A stretch of 64,000 nt of DNA. It comes from Ryuthela nishihirai. Taxonomy: Eukaryota > Arthropoda > Arachnida > Araneae > Heptathelidae. Position 1 is the stretch's first letter, and the number at the start of each line of letters is the position of its first letter. A program made the position numbers and the translations under genes. Below, piece after piece: positions 44,837 to 55,249 of this stretch. A model generated the notes under the pieces. The model was given only the letters and a program-made list of their open reading frames with translations. It did not search any database and was not told the origin of the DNA. The DNA lies in contig JAWZYU010000005.1 of NCBI GenBank assembly GCA_038380435.1, forward strand, positions 35,300,001 through 35,364,000, given 5' to 3'.

Positions 44837-45201
44837 GGTTGGGTTGATTTACCTCTGAGCGGCACTCTTTTGCACACCATTGGGCTAAATGACCAGGTCA
44901 CAAGAACCCCGAGGGCTCAGAGAAGGTTGGGGGAGGAGACCCACTGGAACAGCTGTTGGGAGACAGAAGTCAAGGCCATGCAGCGTGTACTTTAATGTGC
45001 ACAGGTTATGGCTTCCGGCACACGGGGCCGTGGCTTAACGTCCCATCCCAAGGACGGCGGTTTTTCCAAGCCCATCGGTGTTCCGTGGGCAGAACGGGAA
45101 GTTCTGAGGAGATAAATCTCAACGCTGACTCAGCTGGGACTCGAACCTGGGAACTGCAGATTACGAGCCTGGCGCGCTACCGACTGACCACCCCCGCCTC
45201 C
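44837..45201 (-). mobile_element. SINE A copy with perfect 11-bp TSD
   Basis: Minus strand, with a small deletion in the body (about 44967) and another near 45085. CTAGGGGGATG flanks it at 44826-44836 and 45202-45212. Confidence 0.94.
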
Positions 45202-45721
45202 CTAGGGGGATGATTTAGTTTACAAATATTCATGGGGAAACGATTATTCGATATCTTCTCAGTCTGTGGTATAACTTCCTCTCACATTGATGGAAACATT
45301 CACACTTATGGAAATTCTGACACCAAAAAGGAAATAAATATTACATTAGCCATCCTACGTGTATATCTTGTAATTCAACATTTAGATGAGGATGAAAAAA
45401 AAATTAATTGCACAATCTGAGCAGGATTAAGGTAGAATGAGAAGGGGGGGGGGGGAAAGAAAGAAGGAGAGGGGATTAACTGCTAAGGCCGGATAAGGTG
45501 TTAATATTTTCTACAACTTATGCAACCTTTGGAATTACTAAAAAATGAAATAAATGTAAGAAAATGTTCTAAATTGATAAATCTGAATTTGCTACTAGCT
45601 ATAAAGTTCACAAAATTTGGATGTACGAGTACGAAATTTCGGTAGTACGAGTATTAAGAAACATACAAATGTCTTAAAAAGGACAATACACGTAAAAAAC
45701 GAAGTTTACTTAGAAAAGAAT

Positions 45722-45920
45722 GTATGTAATCACTCTTAGTTTCACGTCGATACCAAATTTAGAGGAAATATTGTCTTGAGCCGGGTGGAATATGAACCCA
45801 CCACCTCTCGATAATATGTGAGATGCTGTAACTGAGCTTGTGGGTTCGCATCCCACCCGGCTCAACACAATATTTCATCTAAATTCGATATCGACGTGAA
45901 ACTAAGAGTGATTACATACA
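45722..45920. mobile_element. Foldback element with tRNA-like arms, copy 3
   Basis: The left arm 45722-45807 and right arm 45839-45920 are inverted repeats with few mismatches (GTAATCACTCTTAGTTTCAC versus GTGAAACTAAGAGTGATTAC). The inner ends contain a B-box-like GGGTTCGCATCCCACCCGG in opposite orientation. The arms correspond to the 3' half of SINE C at 46373, so the element is two such halves joined head to head. Confidence 0.75.
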
Positions 45921-45978
45921 CTATATTGAAACTAACGTCGATGCATTTATTAAGTGATTGGACTATTATACTCCTAAC

Positions 45979-46252
45979 CAGGCCGTGATCTAGAAAAAAA
46001 TCGAGGGGGGGGGGGGGGCAAGAAACACAATCGAGCCGAAAAATGTAGGGTTGGGGGGGGGGGCAAGAGACTGAATGCTAAATGCATTATAACATTTTCC
46101 TGTCTGTTTTACACGTCTTTAAAAAAATCTTTTGAAAAAAATGCATGAAATGTAAATATGATTAATAATTTTTGCCTCTAATTCCTTACTAGCACTCTGA
46201 AAGGGGTAGGGACATGTCCCTATGCCCCTCTCCCTTTCTAGATCCAGCTTTT
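45979..46252. mobile_element. hAT-type MITE with 8-bp TSD
   Basis: The left CAGGCCGTGATCTAGAAA and right TTTCTAGATCCAGCTTTT are imperfect inverted repeats. The flanks CTCCTAAC (45971-45978) and CTCCTGAC (46253-46260) agree at 7 of 8 bases. G-runs fill part of the 274-bp interior. Confidence 0.65.
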
Positions 46253-46372
46253 CTCCTGACATACATTACCCCTAAAAATTTGCATGTCTTTGCAGTTCGT
46301 AAACAACAAAGACACTACCTTCAAGAGATATAGAGAGAAAGATGGAAATCATCAAATACAGGAGATCATGAT

Positions 46373-46510
46373 CGGCGGCCTGTAGCTCAGTGGTCAGAGC
46401 ACCTGACGTCTTATCAGGAGAAAGTAGGTTCAAAACCGACTCAAGAAAATATTTCCTCTAAATCTGATATCGATGAGAAACTAAAAGTGATGGTATACAT
46501 TCTGACGTTG
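46373..46510 (+). mobile_element. SINE C (tRNA-like head), single full unit
   Basis: GGCCTGTAGCTCAGTGGTCA + GAGCACCTGACGTCTTATCAGG looks like the 5' half of a tRNA (A box, CCTGA/TCAGG anticodon stem), followed by GTAGGTTCAAAACC (B box). The rest, AATATTTCCTCTAAAT...GAAACTAAAAGTGAT, matches the arms of the foldback element at 45722-45920. The acceptor stem does not close, so it is a SINE, not a tRNA gene. Confidence 0.65.
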
Positions 46511-46544
46511 AGAAGTTTACTAAGTAATTCAACCAGCGCCGGAC

Positions 46545-47070
46545 TTACGCATAAGCTACAGCTTAGGGCCTAACGTTTAAGAGTGGCCTCAAAAAAACTG
46601 AGTTTGCTGTATTATGATGTTTTTTTTAAATGGATTTCTTCTACAAACACTGTTCATCATTGTATACCAATGATAGTATAATGTTTTTACCATATCAATT
46701 TCTTGTTTATTTTTCAATGTTCTATTCAATCAGTGTAATACATACTGTATATGTTTTAACTTCGAATTTTTATAAATAAAAAAAATAAATACCCCCTCAA
46801 GCAGCTGCTTGCCACAGAGGTCTGACAGGAACCTGTCAGTTTATATGCCATAGTAGAAGGTCTGAGAGGATGGCAGGTCCTCAGCAGAAAAACGACACAA
46901 ACAGCCATACCTTACCCGGGGCTCGATAGTATAGTCGTGACATACATTCACTTAGGTAAATCAGTATTATTTATTAATATACTAATTGATTTATAATTTA
47001 TTTTTGGTAACAGGAAGGGACTCAAAATTCTGAGGTTCCCCCATGCCCCATAATTTGTTGAAGCGGCCCT
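46545..47070. mobile_element. Possible hAT-like element interrupted by SINE B
   Basis: The left CAGCGCCGGACTTACGC and right GTTGAAGCGGCCCTG resemble opposite ends of hAT-type elements (CAGGGCCG...). No 8-bp duplication was found and the ends match poorly, so confidence is low. A SINE B lies inside. Confidence 0.35.
46783..46928 (-). mobile_element. SINE B, truncated in the head
   Basis: Minus strand. Well conserved from the A/T tail to GGGGCTCGA, where it stops inside the B box. Confidence 0.9.
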
Positions 47071-47264
47071 GCCAGCAATGGTTGCAAATCAAACGAAAAT
47101 AGTATCATAAAGACCCAAATATAAGTCAGGATAGTATGCTAATATTTACCAAACAAATATTTTAGTTATTGCATTAAAACAAAAAGTGAATGCAAACAGG
47201 CTCTCTCTCAAGTCGTCAAAGGTAGTAGATGTGTTTTGAATCGCTCCGTGATATCCGCAACTGA

Positions 47265-48832
47265 ATGATGGATTACCAGAAAGATAAACGCTTAAACTGG
47301 TTGGGTTGTTTTACCTCTGAGCGGCACTTTTTTGCACACCATGGGCTAAATGGCCAGGTCACATGGACCCCGAAGGCTCAGAGAAGGTTGGGGGAGGGGA
47401 CCCACTGGAACAGCTGTTGGGAGACAGATGGTAGCCTCCTGTCAAGGCCATCCAGCGTGTTCTTTAACATGCACAGAGTAAGACTCTCCCGCACACGGGG
47501 CCACGGCTTAACGTCCCATCCGACGGACGGCGGCCTTTCCAAGCCCATCGGTGTCCCCTACTGACCGTGGGCAGGGCGGGGAATTTTGCGGAGATAAATC
47601 TCAACGCTGACCCAGCTGGGACTCGAACCTGGGAACTACAGATTACGAGTCTGGCGCGCTACCGACTGAGCCACCACTTAAACTGGTCATTTCAGAAAAA
47701 ACATGATGGTTTAACTTATGAACAAGTAGTGAAATTACTGGCTTCAGCTCTTGGTATCAAGATAATAGATATAGCTGTAAAGCTAAATGCTTCTACCACT
47801 GTGCTTACGTTTGCAACAGAGAAAAGTGACCCTCATTGCAAGTGATACTTTCGTCCACTTCAAAGGATACACAGTGATCGTCACCAGACTGAATCTTCCT
47901 GTTATAAAGGTATGGATTTCTAAACTCCCCTTTTTCGTCTCAAATCTTGATGTACTTACCGCCCTAAAGCCTTATGGAGAAGTAAAATGCATAAATGATG
48001 AATTTTCTGATGTTCCAGAGGATGATGTTCTGATGTTTCTGATGATCCGGATAATCACAAGGGTGGCAGAGATGAAAATCGAAATCCCAATACCTAATTT
48101 ATTAAAAGTCAACACTTTTACTGCCAATGTAGATTACCAAGGAATCGTCAAGGTGTGTAAATGGTGTAGGAAGCCTTCACACTTTGTCAAAGATTGCCTT
48201 CTTTTTGCTTCTCGCAAACTACATGACAGTGTCTCATCAACTGTGCTAAATTTAAATACTTCAGATTCACAGAAAGTGATTTCAGTTCCCCTAGATGTTG
48301 GACCCTCAGTTGATGTCCAGACTGACCAACCTGAACTGTACTCAGGCCAACAAATTCACATCGACCAGGCTCAAGAATTTTTGTCTTCTGATTTCAAAGC
48401 CCACAAGAGGAAGTGTCTTTCACCCTCTTCTGAATCTGTTTTGTCAGATGTCGTAGGTCATCCAGTAAATGCTAAAAAGAAGTTTGTTCAAGCTGAACAG
48501 AACTTTCTTTGATTTTTCACTTGAAACAATTTGTGACTTTAAATCGAACTGTTCAAGACCCAGTGTCAGTTCTCATCTCGGAAGAATCGGTAGAGACTTA
48601 CGAAGATGTAATTGACTTTCTCAAATTCTTAGCTAATCCACTTCAAGCTTCTTCTGATTGGGAATTGCCAGCTAAGTTCAAAAAGCTCAAGAAAACAGTT
48701 TCCGCTTCTGGATTTGTTTTAAAAAAGTTTAAAAACATCTACATTAAAGCTTTGTATCAGTGTCCACAACCTCAGAATTTTTCAGTTTGGGACTTTCTTC
48801 AGATCGTGCTTCATGTGATTCAACCTGCTTAA
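47265..48832 (+). pseudogene. Gag-like ORF1 with CCHC zinc knuckle (broken)
   Basis: The start MMDYQKDKRLNW is cut by a SINE A at codon 12 or so; after the SINE the frame resumes SFQKKHDGLTYEQVVKLLAS (47684 on). A frameshift near 47825 leads to the long frame ending 48512: VKVWISKLPFF-like RNA-recognition stretch (the sequence reads VIKVWISKLPFFVSNLDVLT), ALKPYGEVKCI, then the knuckle CKWCRKPSHFVKDC (C-x2-C-x4-H-x4-C), then an acidic/Ser-rich tail. A further frame 48509-48832 may be its shifted C-terminus. The arrangement resembles ORF1 proteins of Tx1/L1-type LINEs. Such proteins bind the element RNA. Confidence 0.72.
47302..47676 (-). mobile_element. SINE A inside ORF1-only element, perfect 11-bp TSD
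   Basis: Minus strand. CTTAAACTGGT flanks it at 47291-47301 and 47677-47687. Removing it rejoins the host frame without a shift, so it inserted into coding sequence. Confidence 0.95.
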
Positions 48833-49549
48833 TGTTTTTTTTTTTTTGTTGTTGTTGTTATTTTTTACTTGTTTTTATTGTATTTTGTATAATTGATCTT
48901 TAATTATTTATTTAGATCTTAATTTTTTTGTTATTTTTTTTTTCTAATTAATTATGTACAGATTACCCCTTGTTTTTAAATTGTACTTGTATTATAAGTG
49001 ATTTTTTTTTAATATTGTTTAATTGTATTTCGGCATTTTTCGTCTCTTAGCCAATACCAAAATTCCTCTCTTCTCATTGGTTGAGAGCGATTCTCTCTGA
49101 ATCTTATTCAAATTGAACCTTTTCTTCGATTAGGCTCATAATAACTTTCCTTTAAAGGCATCTGATGCCTCTTTTGTTTATATATTTTTTATAACTTTAC
49201 CTTTCTCCACATGTGCGTGGCCATTTTGATGTTTACTATTTAATTTTGTGTTTTGGTAATTTATTGCTCAGTATTTGGATGGGCATCGAGCCAATTTTTG
49301 TAAACTGTTTCTCACAGCTTTCGATTTGAAATGTCATGAAAATTCAATTTATATTTTCCCTCTCCTTTTTCAGTTTGTCTACAATTCTTTCAGAACTTCT
49401 TTTACTGTTTTTGACATTTACAAGTTTTTAGTATACGATGTTTTCTATGTATCCGGTATCATGGCTCGCATGACCGCCCCCTTTACGTGGGGAGTGCTGA
49501 CAACAGAGCCAAAACCTAAATATTAAGCCAAGCCAAGTGAATGCAAACA

Positions 49550-50085
49550 TATTCACCATTAAATTTTTTTTATCAACAGACCCGAAAGACCTAAAGGTTT
49601 TAAATTCACTATAAATAGTTTATATTTTGCACAGAATATTTTGGAGGTTATTGTAAAATATTTTATGACAGAATCTAATATTCATGAAAAGGATCTTATT
49701 AATTCTGAGTAACCATGTCAAATTTTATTATATATTTCACCATAATACACGAATTTTTAAAATTTTATCGTTTTTTTTTCCTTAATTAATCTCAAATTAT
49801 AATAATATAAAATTTAAAAGACTATAATGGATTGTTTTTTAAAAAAAAACTCATTATTTTTTAAAATTAAATAAAACGAAAGATTTGTTATACAGCAAAA
49901 TACAATTACAGAGAAATTGAAAAATTGAAACTAAGAAATATTTAGTTTTACACTTGAGGCATATTTCGCTGGATGTAACATAATCATGTAACATCACTGT
50001 TCACAATCATGTAAGAACAGTGCTGTAGCATGTAACTGGAGATAAACACGTATTTAGTTATTTAAGTCAGTGTGCAGTGGTCAGT
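49550..50085. other. AT-rich, no gene seen
   Basis: Very AT-rich sequence with no coding signature. Confidence 0.4.
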
Positions 50086-50087
50086 TA

Positions 50088-50200
50088 GGAGGCCGGATGG
50101 TTAGAATGCTTGGCTATTAATCAAAGTGTACCAGGTAAGCATGGATGTTGTGTTGTCTTTCTGCTGAGGTCCCATCATCCTCACAGATCTTTCATTGCAA
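50088..50200 (+). mobile_element. SINE B 5' fragment, diverged
   Basis: The head (GGCCGGATGGTTAGAATGC) with an internal deletion at the B box, then CATGGATG and CTGCTGAGGTCC. It is truncated before the palindromes. Confidence 0.75.
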
Positions 50201-50297
50201 TCGAAAAAAATAATTTTAATATATAATAAAAAACGCAAACATATATTTGTGTGGCAACTTAATCTGAATAACTCTACACTCTGCAGATGCTATAGAG

Positions 50298-50500
50298 CAT
50301 AGATTCCCAACGGGGGCGATACCGCCCCCCAGTGAGGGCGCTGGAGCCTTCCATGGGGGCGGTAGCGGATCCAGAGGCAAATGGGGGGCGTTGAGGCAGT
50401 CAAGAGGGTCGGTCAAATAAATAAATTTAATGGAATTTTCTCTGACAACCTTTTTATCTCTTCTATTCTGTGGTGTCTTCCAAAAGGTTGGGAATCACTG
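50298..50500. mobile_element. hAT-type MITE with perfect 8-bp TSD
   Basis: The left CATAGATTCCCAACG and right GGTTGGGAATCACTG form imperfect inverted repeats (right end inverse CAGTGATTCCCAACC). CTATAGAG lies on both sides (50290-50297 and 50501-50508). The TIR sequence resembles Buster-type hAT elements. Length 203 bp, non-coding, with GC-rich interior near the left end. Confidence 0.88.
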
Positions 50501-50581
50501 CTATAGAGGGTATAGCTTACTTGTACATTGATTAAAAATTTAATTTTGATTTCTTTTACTTATTTAACTTTTTTTATTAAA

Positions 50582-50946
50582 GGGGCGGGGGTGGCTCGTA
50601 ATCTGTAGTTCCCAGGTTCGAGTCCCAGCTGGGTCAGCGTTGAGATTTATCTCCGCAAAATTCTCCGCCCTGCCCACGGTCAGTAGGGGATACCGATGGG
50701 CTTGGAAAGGCCACCGTCCGTCGGATGGGACGTTAAGCCGTGGCCCCGTGTGCGGGAGAGCCATACCCTGTGCACGTTAAAGAACACACTGGATGGCCTT
50801 GACGAGAGGCTACCATCTGTCTCCTAACAGCTGTTCCAGTGGGTCCCCTCCCCCAACCTTCTCTGAGCCTTTGGGGTCCATGTGACCTGGCCATTTAGCC
50901 CATGGTGGGCAAAAAAAGTGCCGCTCAGAGGTAAAACAACACAAAC
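50582..50946 (+). mobile_element. SINE A copy lacking the A box, with TSD
   Basis: Plus strand. It starts GGGGCGGGGGTGGCTCGTAA: the stretch with the A box is deleted between GGCTC and CGTAATC. The flanks CTTTTTTTATTAAA and CTTTTTTATTAAA form the duplication. The deletion removes the internal promoter A box, so this copy could not be transcribed from it. Confidence 0.93.
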
Positions 50947-51119
50947 ACTTTTTTATTAAAGCATTTCGTATCTTAAATAATTGTTACTATAATAACTGAA
51001 TATTGAAAATTTGTTATAATGGTTATGACAAAAAAATTTCGCGTGGTATATATTGCTGACTGAATGACAATTTAAGTCGTCTGATACAGAAGCATTCAAG
51101 TGAAAACTGTTAAGATGGA

Positions 51120-51664
51120 AACGAAGAACATTTTGCCATATAATGATGTTTGTTATCCGAAGACAGTGAAAGAGGCAGTGCTGGGTTGGGTTGTTTTACC
51201 TCTGAGCGGCACCTTTTTGCACACCATGGGCTAAATGGCCAGGTCACATGGACCCCGAAGGCTCAGAGAAGGTTGGGGAAGGGGATCCACTGGAACAGCT
51301 GTTGGGAGACAGATGGTAGTCTCCCGTCAAGGCCATCCAGCGTGTTCTTTAACGTGCACAGGGTATGGCTCTCCCGCACACGGAGCCACGGCTTAACGTC
51401 CCATCCGACGGACGGCGGCCTTTCCAAGCCCATCGGTGTCCCCTACTGACCGTGGGCAGGAAGGGGAAATTTTGCGGAGATAAATCTCAACGCTGACCCA
51501 GCTGGGACTCGAAACTGGGAACTACAGATTACGAGCCTGGCGCGCTACCGACTGAGCCACCCCCGTCCCTAGAAGAAGCAGTGCAACTGTTGCAAGTGTT
51601 ACAGCAGACATGCTAAGCAGAATATGGATGGAAATTGAATATCACGTCACCAATGACTCCCACA
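51120..51664 (+). pseudogene. IS630/Tc1-superfamily transposase C-terminal remnant
   Basis: Around a SINE A, the plus strand reads PKTVKEAV, then (in a shifted frame) TVASVTADMLSRIWMEIEYH and NDSHIEVI. This resembles the last residues of the HTH-plus-DDE transposase family with DUF4817-type N-termini, which end in VTPEMLxRVWxEIxYR...GAHIE. Only the C-terminal tail is left. Confidence 0.55.
51182..51573 (-). mobile_element. SINE A copy inside transposase remnant, TSD
   Basis: Minus strand, full length. AGAGGCAGTGC (left) and AGAAGCAGTGC (right) flank it. Confidence 0.93.
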
Positions 51665-51669
51665 TTGAA

Positions 51670-53150
51670 GTAATTTGAACACAAAACGAAACTTTGGGAG
51701 TTTTTTGACATTTTGTACACAGAATTACTTTTGTTGCTTAATTATTTAAGATTGCCCTTAAAGGTATGGGCCTTCTTTTATAATGACACTATATGTAGAC
51801 TATATACATATATGCACACGAAAATAGGTGTTTAAGAGCATCCTATTTACTAGTACATCACCAAACAAGAATCTCAAATCTAAAATTTTCCTGCCTTAAT
51901 TTCCAATTCACAAGAAAAAGAGTGTTTTTTTTTTTAATAAATTGCAGCATCAATCATCTGTACGATTCACGCCCATCAACAAACTGATAATAACGAAATG
52001 AAATATATTTTCTTATTTTTTCGATTCCCTTTACTACTTTCCCACCTTGATTCTAAAGAGTTCTTTTTATTACGGCACGAAGAGCAGAAAACTTTGAAAA
52101 GTATTTCTCATCAGTTGACACGATCAAAAAATGACATTCATAATGATGTCACACACAGCTGCCAGACTTCTCTCATATATCACAAGGAAGAAAGAGAGTT
52201 CCGAACGACTCTGCAGACCATCAGTTCCCAAACCGTTTATTATAAGATCCCAAATTCCAGCACCTGAAGGTTTTGTGGTCCGGCTCTCTCTAATTGCTCC
52301 CCAGTGTCGAGGTCCGCTCGCCCTATAATGGCGCCAAGGGGCAAGACACCAGCGATTGCCATGTGGGACAAAAACTGTTCATAAACTGATCACGGAAGCG
52401 CAAATAATCCTTGATAAATTGTCAAACGTGGCCACCTCGACACCAACATGATAATTAGGTGGTAGGGCTGTTGTGTGGAGGAGTTGCTCGTGTGTGAGGA
52501 GGTGTGTGTGTCTGTGGAGGGGGGATCAAGTCAGAGTGTGTGGAAGTGGTGAACAACTGCTACAAGAAGAGGACATTAGGGCTATTGATTGGCATGGCAG
52601 TGGGCCCGCGACTGTATTTAGGCGTGGACCGGTCTTGGTTAATGAACACAAAGATGAAGCATATGAATCACTTCGGGCTGAAGACGACAATTACAGATGT
52701 TTTTTAGTCCCAAATTGTACTTTCTGCTCTGCCCCAAGAAAGTTCCTTTGATGAGAGAAGCAAATGAGCATGGGAATATTAGACAGGTGGGGACATTCAG
52801 CTGCCTTCACAAGCACTGACTTTCATTTATTCAAATTTCTCTCCCTGGTCTCGCTGAAAGTGGGCTGGACTGGCATTTACATTTTGTTACGTTAAGAACA
52901 CTAGTATTTGTATAAATTAAACGCTTAGCGAAAATCTGAGAAAGAAGATAAAAAGAATTTATTTTCGTTTATAGAGAGGAAGTCTAGAGATCGAATAAAG
53001 ATTCGGAGTTATTAGGATATGCTCAAAGTTGTAGTTGTACAGCCGAAAATAACATTTCTTTTAAACAGAGATATGCAAAAAGTGTTTTTTTTTTCTAACA
53101 AATTCATTTATATTTGAGTGTTTTTCTAACAAGTTTATTTAAATTTGAGT
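51670..53150. other. No gene recognised; GC-richer part 52270-52760
   Basis: The left part is AT-rich. At 52270-52760 composition rises and GTGTGT-rich sequence appears. Two overlapping plus-strand frames (52473-52751) have no motif. I cannot assign a function. Confidence 0.35.
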
Positions 53151-53492
53151 GGGAGACGGCTGTTGGCTCTGCAGGTAGCGCGCCAAGCTCGTAATCTGCT
53201 GCGTTGAGATTTATCTCATTAAATCTCACACCTTGATATCGGTAAGTAGAGGACACCGATTGGCTTGGAAAGGCCGCTGTCCATCAGATGGGAGGTTAAG
53301 CCGTGGTTCCTTGTGCGGAAGAGCCATACCCTGTGCAAGTTAAGGATACTCTGGATGGCCTTGACGGGAGGCTACTCTCTGTCTCTTTACAGCTGTTCCC
53401 TTTCTCCCAGCCTTCTCGGGGTCCTTGTGACCTGGCTATTTATCCCATTGTATGCAAAAAAAAGTGTCACTCAGCGGGAAAACAACCCAAGT
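53150..53492 (+). mobile_element. SINE A, old copy with deleted B box region
   Basis: Plus strand. GCAGGTAGCGCGCCAAGCTC, then a jump from AATCTG to GCGTTGAGATTTATCTC, so the B box is deleted. It has many substitutions in the body and ends CGGGAAAACAACCC. Confidence 0.85.
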
Positions 53493-53511
53493 GATGACAT
53501 ATAATTCCAGA

Positions 53512-53792
53512 CATGGGCATCCGCAGAAGATTTTCCAGGGGGAGGGGGGGGGGTAAAGCTTGGAGACAAATAATTACATCAATAAATTTTATTTAATTAT
53601 TTAATTTTTTAGGGGTTTTTTTTGACAAGAGATTATAGAATACAGTATTGCATCAATACAAAAATACATACATATTGTATATAAATTAATTACGTTTAAA
53701 TTGTTACGATTATAATTTGTGGAATTTTTTACTCGATCCGGGGGGGGGGCAAGTGCCCCGTTTGTCCCCTCCTCCCTCTGCGGACGCCCATG
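53512..53792. mobile_element. hAT-type MITE with 8-bp TSD
   Basis: The left CATGGGCATCCGCAGAAG and right CTCTGCGGACGCCCATG are inverted repeats with few mismatches. The flanks ATTCCAGA (53504-53511) and ATTCCAAA (53793-53800) match at 7 of 8. The 281-bp interior is non-coding with G-runs. Confidence 0.78.
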
Positions 53793-53822
53793 ATTCCAAA
53801 AATTATTTTTTGGGGGGAAAAA

Positions 53823-53892
53823 ACTCGCCGATGCGTGGGATTCGAACCCATGCCTCCATGTGCTCTAACCACTAACCTATCACCAGCTCTCT
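53823..53892 (-). other. tRNA-like sequence, probably a SINE head
   Basis: On the minus strand, TAGTGGTTAGAGCACATGG is an A-box-like stretch and GGGTTCGAATCCCACGC a perfect B box. The outer arms do not pair into an acceptor stem, so it is not a functional tRNA gene. It could be the head of another tRNA-derived SINE. Confidence 0.45.
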
Positions 53893-53934
53893 CATTTACT
53901 CATAAGTTAATACTTTTAAATCACTTACCTATCT

Positions 53935-54332
53935 GGGGCGGGGGTGGCTCAATCGGTAGCGCGCCAGGCTCGTAATCTGTAGTTCCCAAGTTCGAGTCCC
54001 AGCTGGGTAAGCGTTGAGATTTATCTCCGCAAAATTCTCAACGGTAAAACTTCTCCGCCTTGCCCACGGTCAGTAGGGGACACCGATGGGCTTGGAAAGG
54101 CCGCCGTCCATCGGATGGGACGTTAAGCCGTGGTCCCGTATGCGGGAGAGCCATACCCTGTGCACGTTAAAGAACACGCTGGATGGCCTTGACGGGAGAC
54201 TACCATCTGTCTCCCAACAGCCGTTCCAGTGGGTCCCCTCCCCCAACCTTCTCTGATCCTTCGGGGTCCATGCGACCTGGCCATTTAGCCCATGGTGTGC
54301 AAAAAAGTGCCGCTCAGAGGTAAAACAACCCA
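53935..54332 (+). mobile_element. SINE A copy with perfect 12-bp TSD
   Basis: Plus strand, with a small extra piece near 54030 (CTCAACGGTAAAACTTCTCC). ACTTACCTATCT flanks it at 53923-53934 and 54333-54344. Confidence 0.95.
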
Positions 54333-54344
54333 ACTTACCTATCT

Positions 54345-55239
54345 CTGTAGCTTATTTTATATTTTTAGTTTAACTTTTAAAACGATATCGCTTTCTTTTC
54401 GATATTATGATTCAAAAACATCGTTCTGAAGAAAATAAAACGGAGTATAAATCAATTTAACGAAAGCGCTCGGACAATTCCGGAGAACTCTGTATGTACG
54501 TCACTGGCAGCAGTTAAGCATCACACTACTAAATAATTTAAGCGCCGTAAAAAGACATAAAAAATTGCGACTGTGTCATGGCATGTAAGGCTAATGAGAG
54601 GCAACTTATAGAGGCTCGTTTTGCATAAGAGGGAAAGGAGATAATGTAAACATTGTGCTTGCGTGTGGGCGGTGAAGGAGGGAAAGTGAGAGAGAGCACG
54701 GGAGGCGACAACACGAAGCTGCTGATGTCTCCGCTACGAAGTCCGTTCGCCGTCATCGCAAGCGCATACGTTACCTCCTGTCAGCAGTGGCTTATTCCTG
54801 GTCACGTCGCAATGTGTATGTTAGCGAGGCCCTTCGTCACAGGTGTCCTGGGACGACCGACACTAGCTGAGACTAATTAGCACGGTAAACAGTTACAGAA
54901 TATCGTAACTCATCACGCTGGAAAAGGGATGTCTGAAACTTGACTTTGAACATCCTCACCCGGTCGGTCCCTCGGTGAGTTATTGGACTGCGACGAATGG
55001 AGGTTTACATGATCCAAACTGTGTACATACGGGCTCTTCAACGAGCAGTTGATTCTTGCTCATTGGCAAGTGCGCTCCTAGAAGATTGGAAAAGGGTTCT
55101 TCTTTTACACAACTCAGCTAGTGTTTCTCTTCAATTGTAATAATCCGTGTATTTTTATGTAAAATTAGATGCATGATTGCATAGTTAAATTTATCATAAA
55201 GGGTATGACTCCACTGCAGGGATGAAAGAGACAAAAAGA
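54345..55239. other. No gene recognised; GC-richer part 54640-54980
   Basis: At 54640-54980 the sequence is richer in CpG (for example GAAGTCCGTTCGCCGTCATC). A plus-strand frame 54653-54880 overlaps a minus one; neither has a motif. Confidence 0.35.
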
Positions 55240-55249
55240 ATATACATCA

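Larger units (their letters stand above)
47199..49536 (+). mobile_element. ORF1-only non-LTR-type retroelement with 13-bp TSD
   Basis: GTGAATGCAAACA occurs at 47186-47198 and 49537-49549, bounding a 2.34-kb unit (about 1.95 kb without a SINE A inserted in it). The unit has a short leader, a gag-like ORF1 with a CCHC knuckle, a T-rich and then mixed untranslated part, and a 3' end TATTAAGCCAAGCCAA (AAGCC repeats). I find no endonuclease or reverse-transcriptase motifs. This layout is that of a non-autonomous LINE keeping only ORF1, comparable in concept to mammalian HAL1. Confidence 0.75.

Noticed and set aside
46373..46455. Candidate tRNA gene
   Set aside because: A and B boxes and an anticodon-stem-like hairpin are present, but the acceptor stem does not close, position 33 is not T, and the downstream sequence matches a dispersed element. 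It is a SINE head.
53823..53892. Candidate tRNA gene on the minus strand
   Set aside because: The B box is perfect, but the 5' and 3' outer arms do not pair. More likely a SINE-type tRNA-like head.
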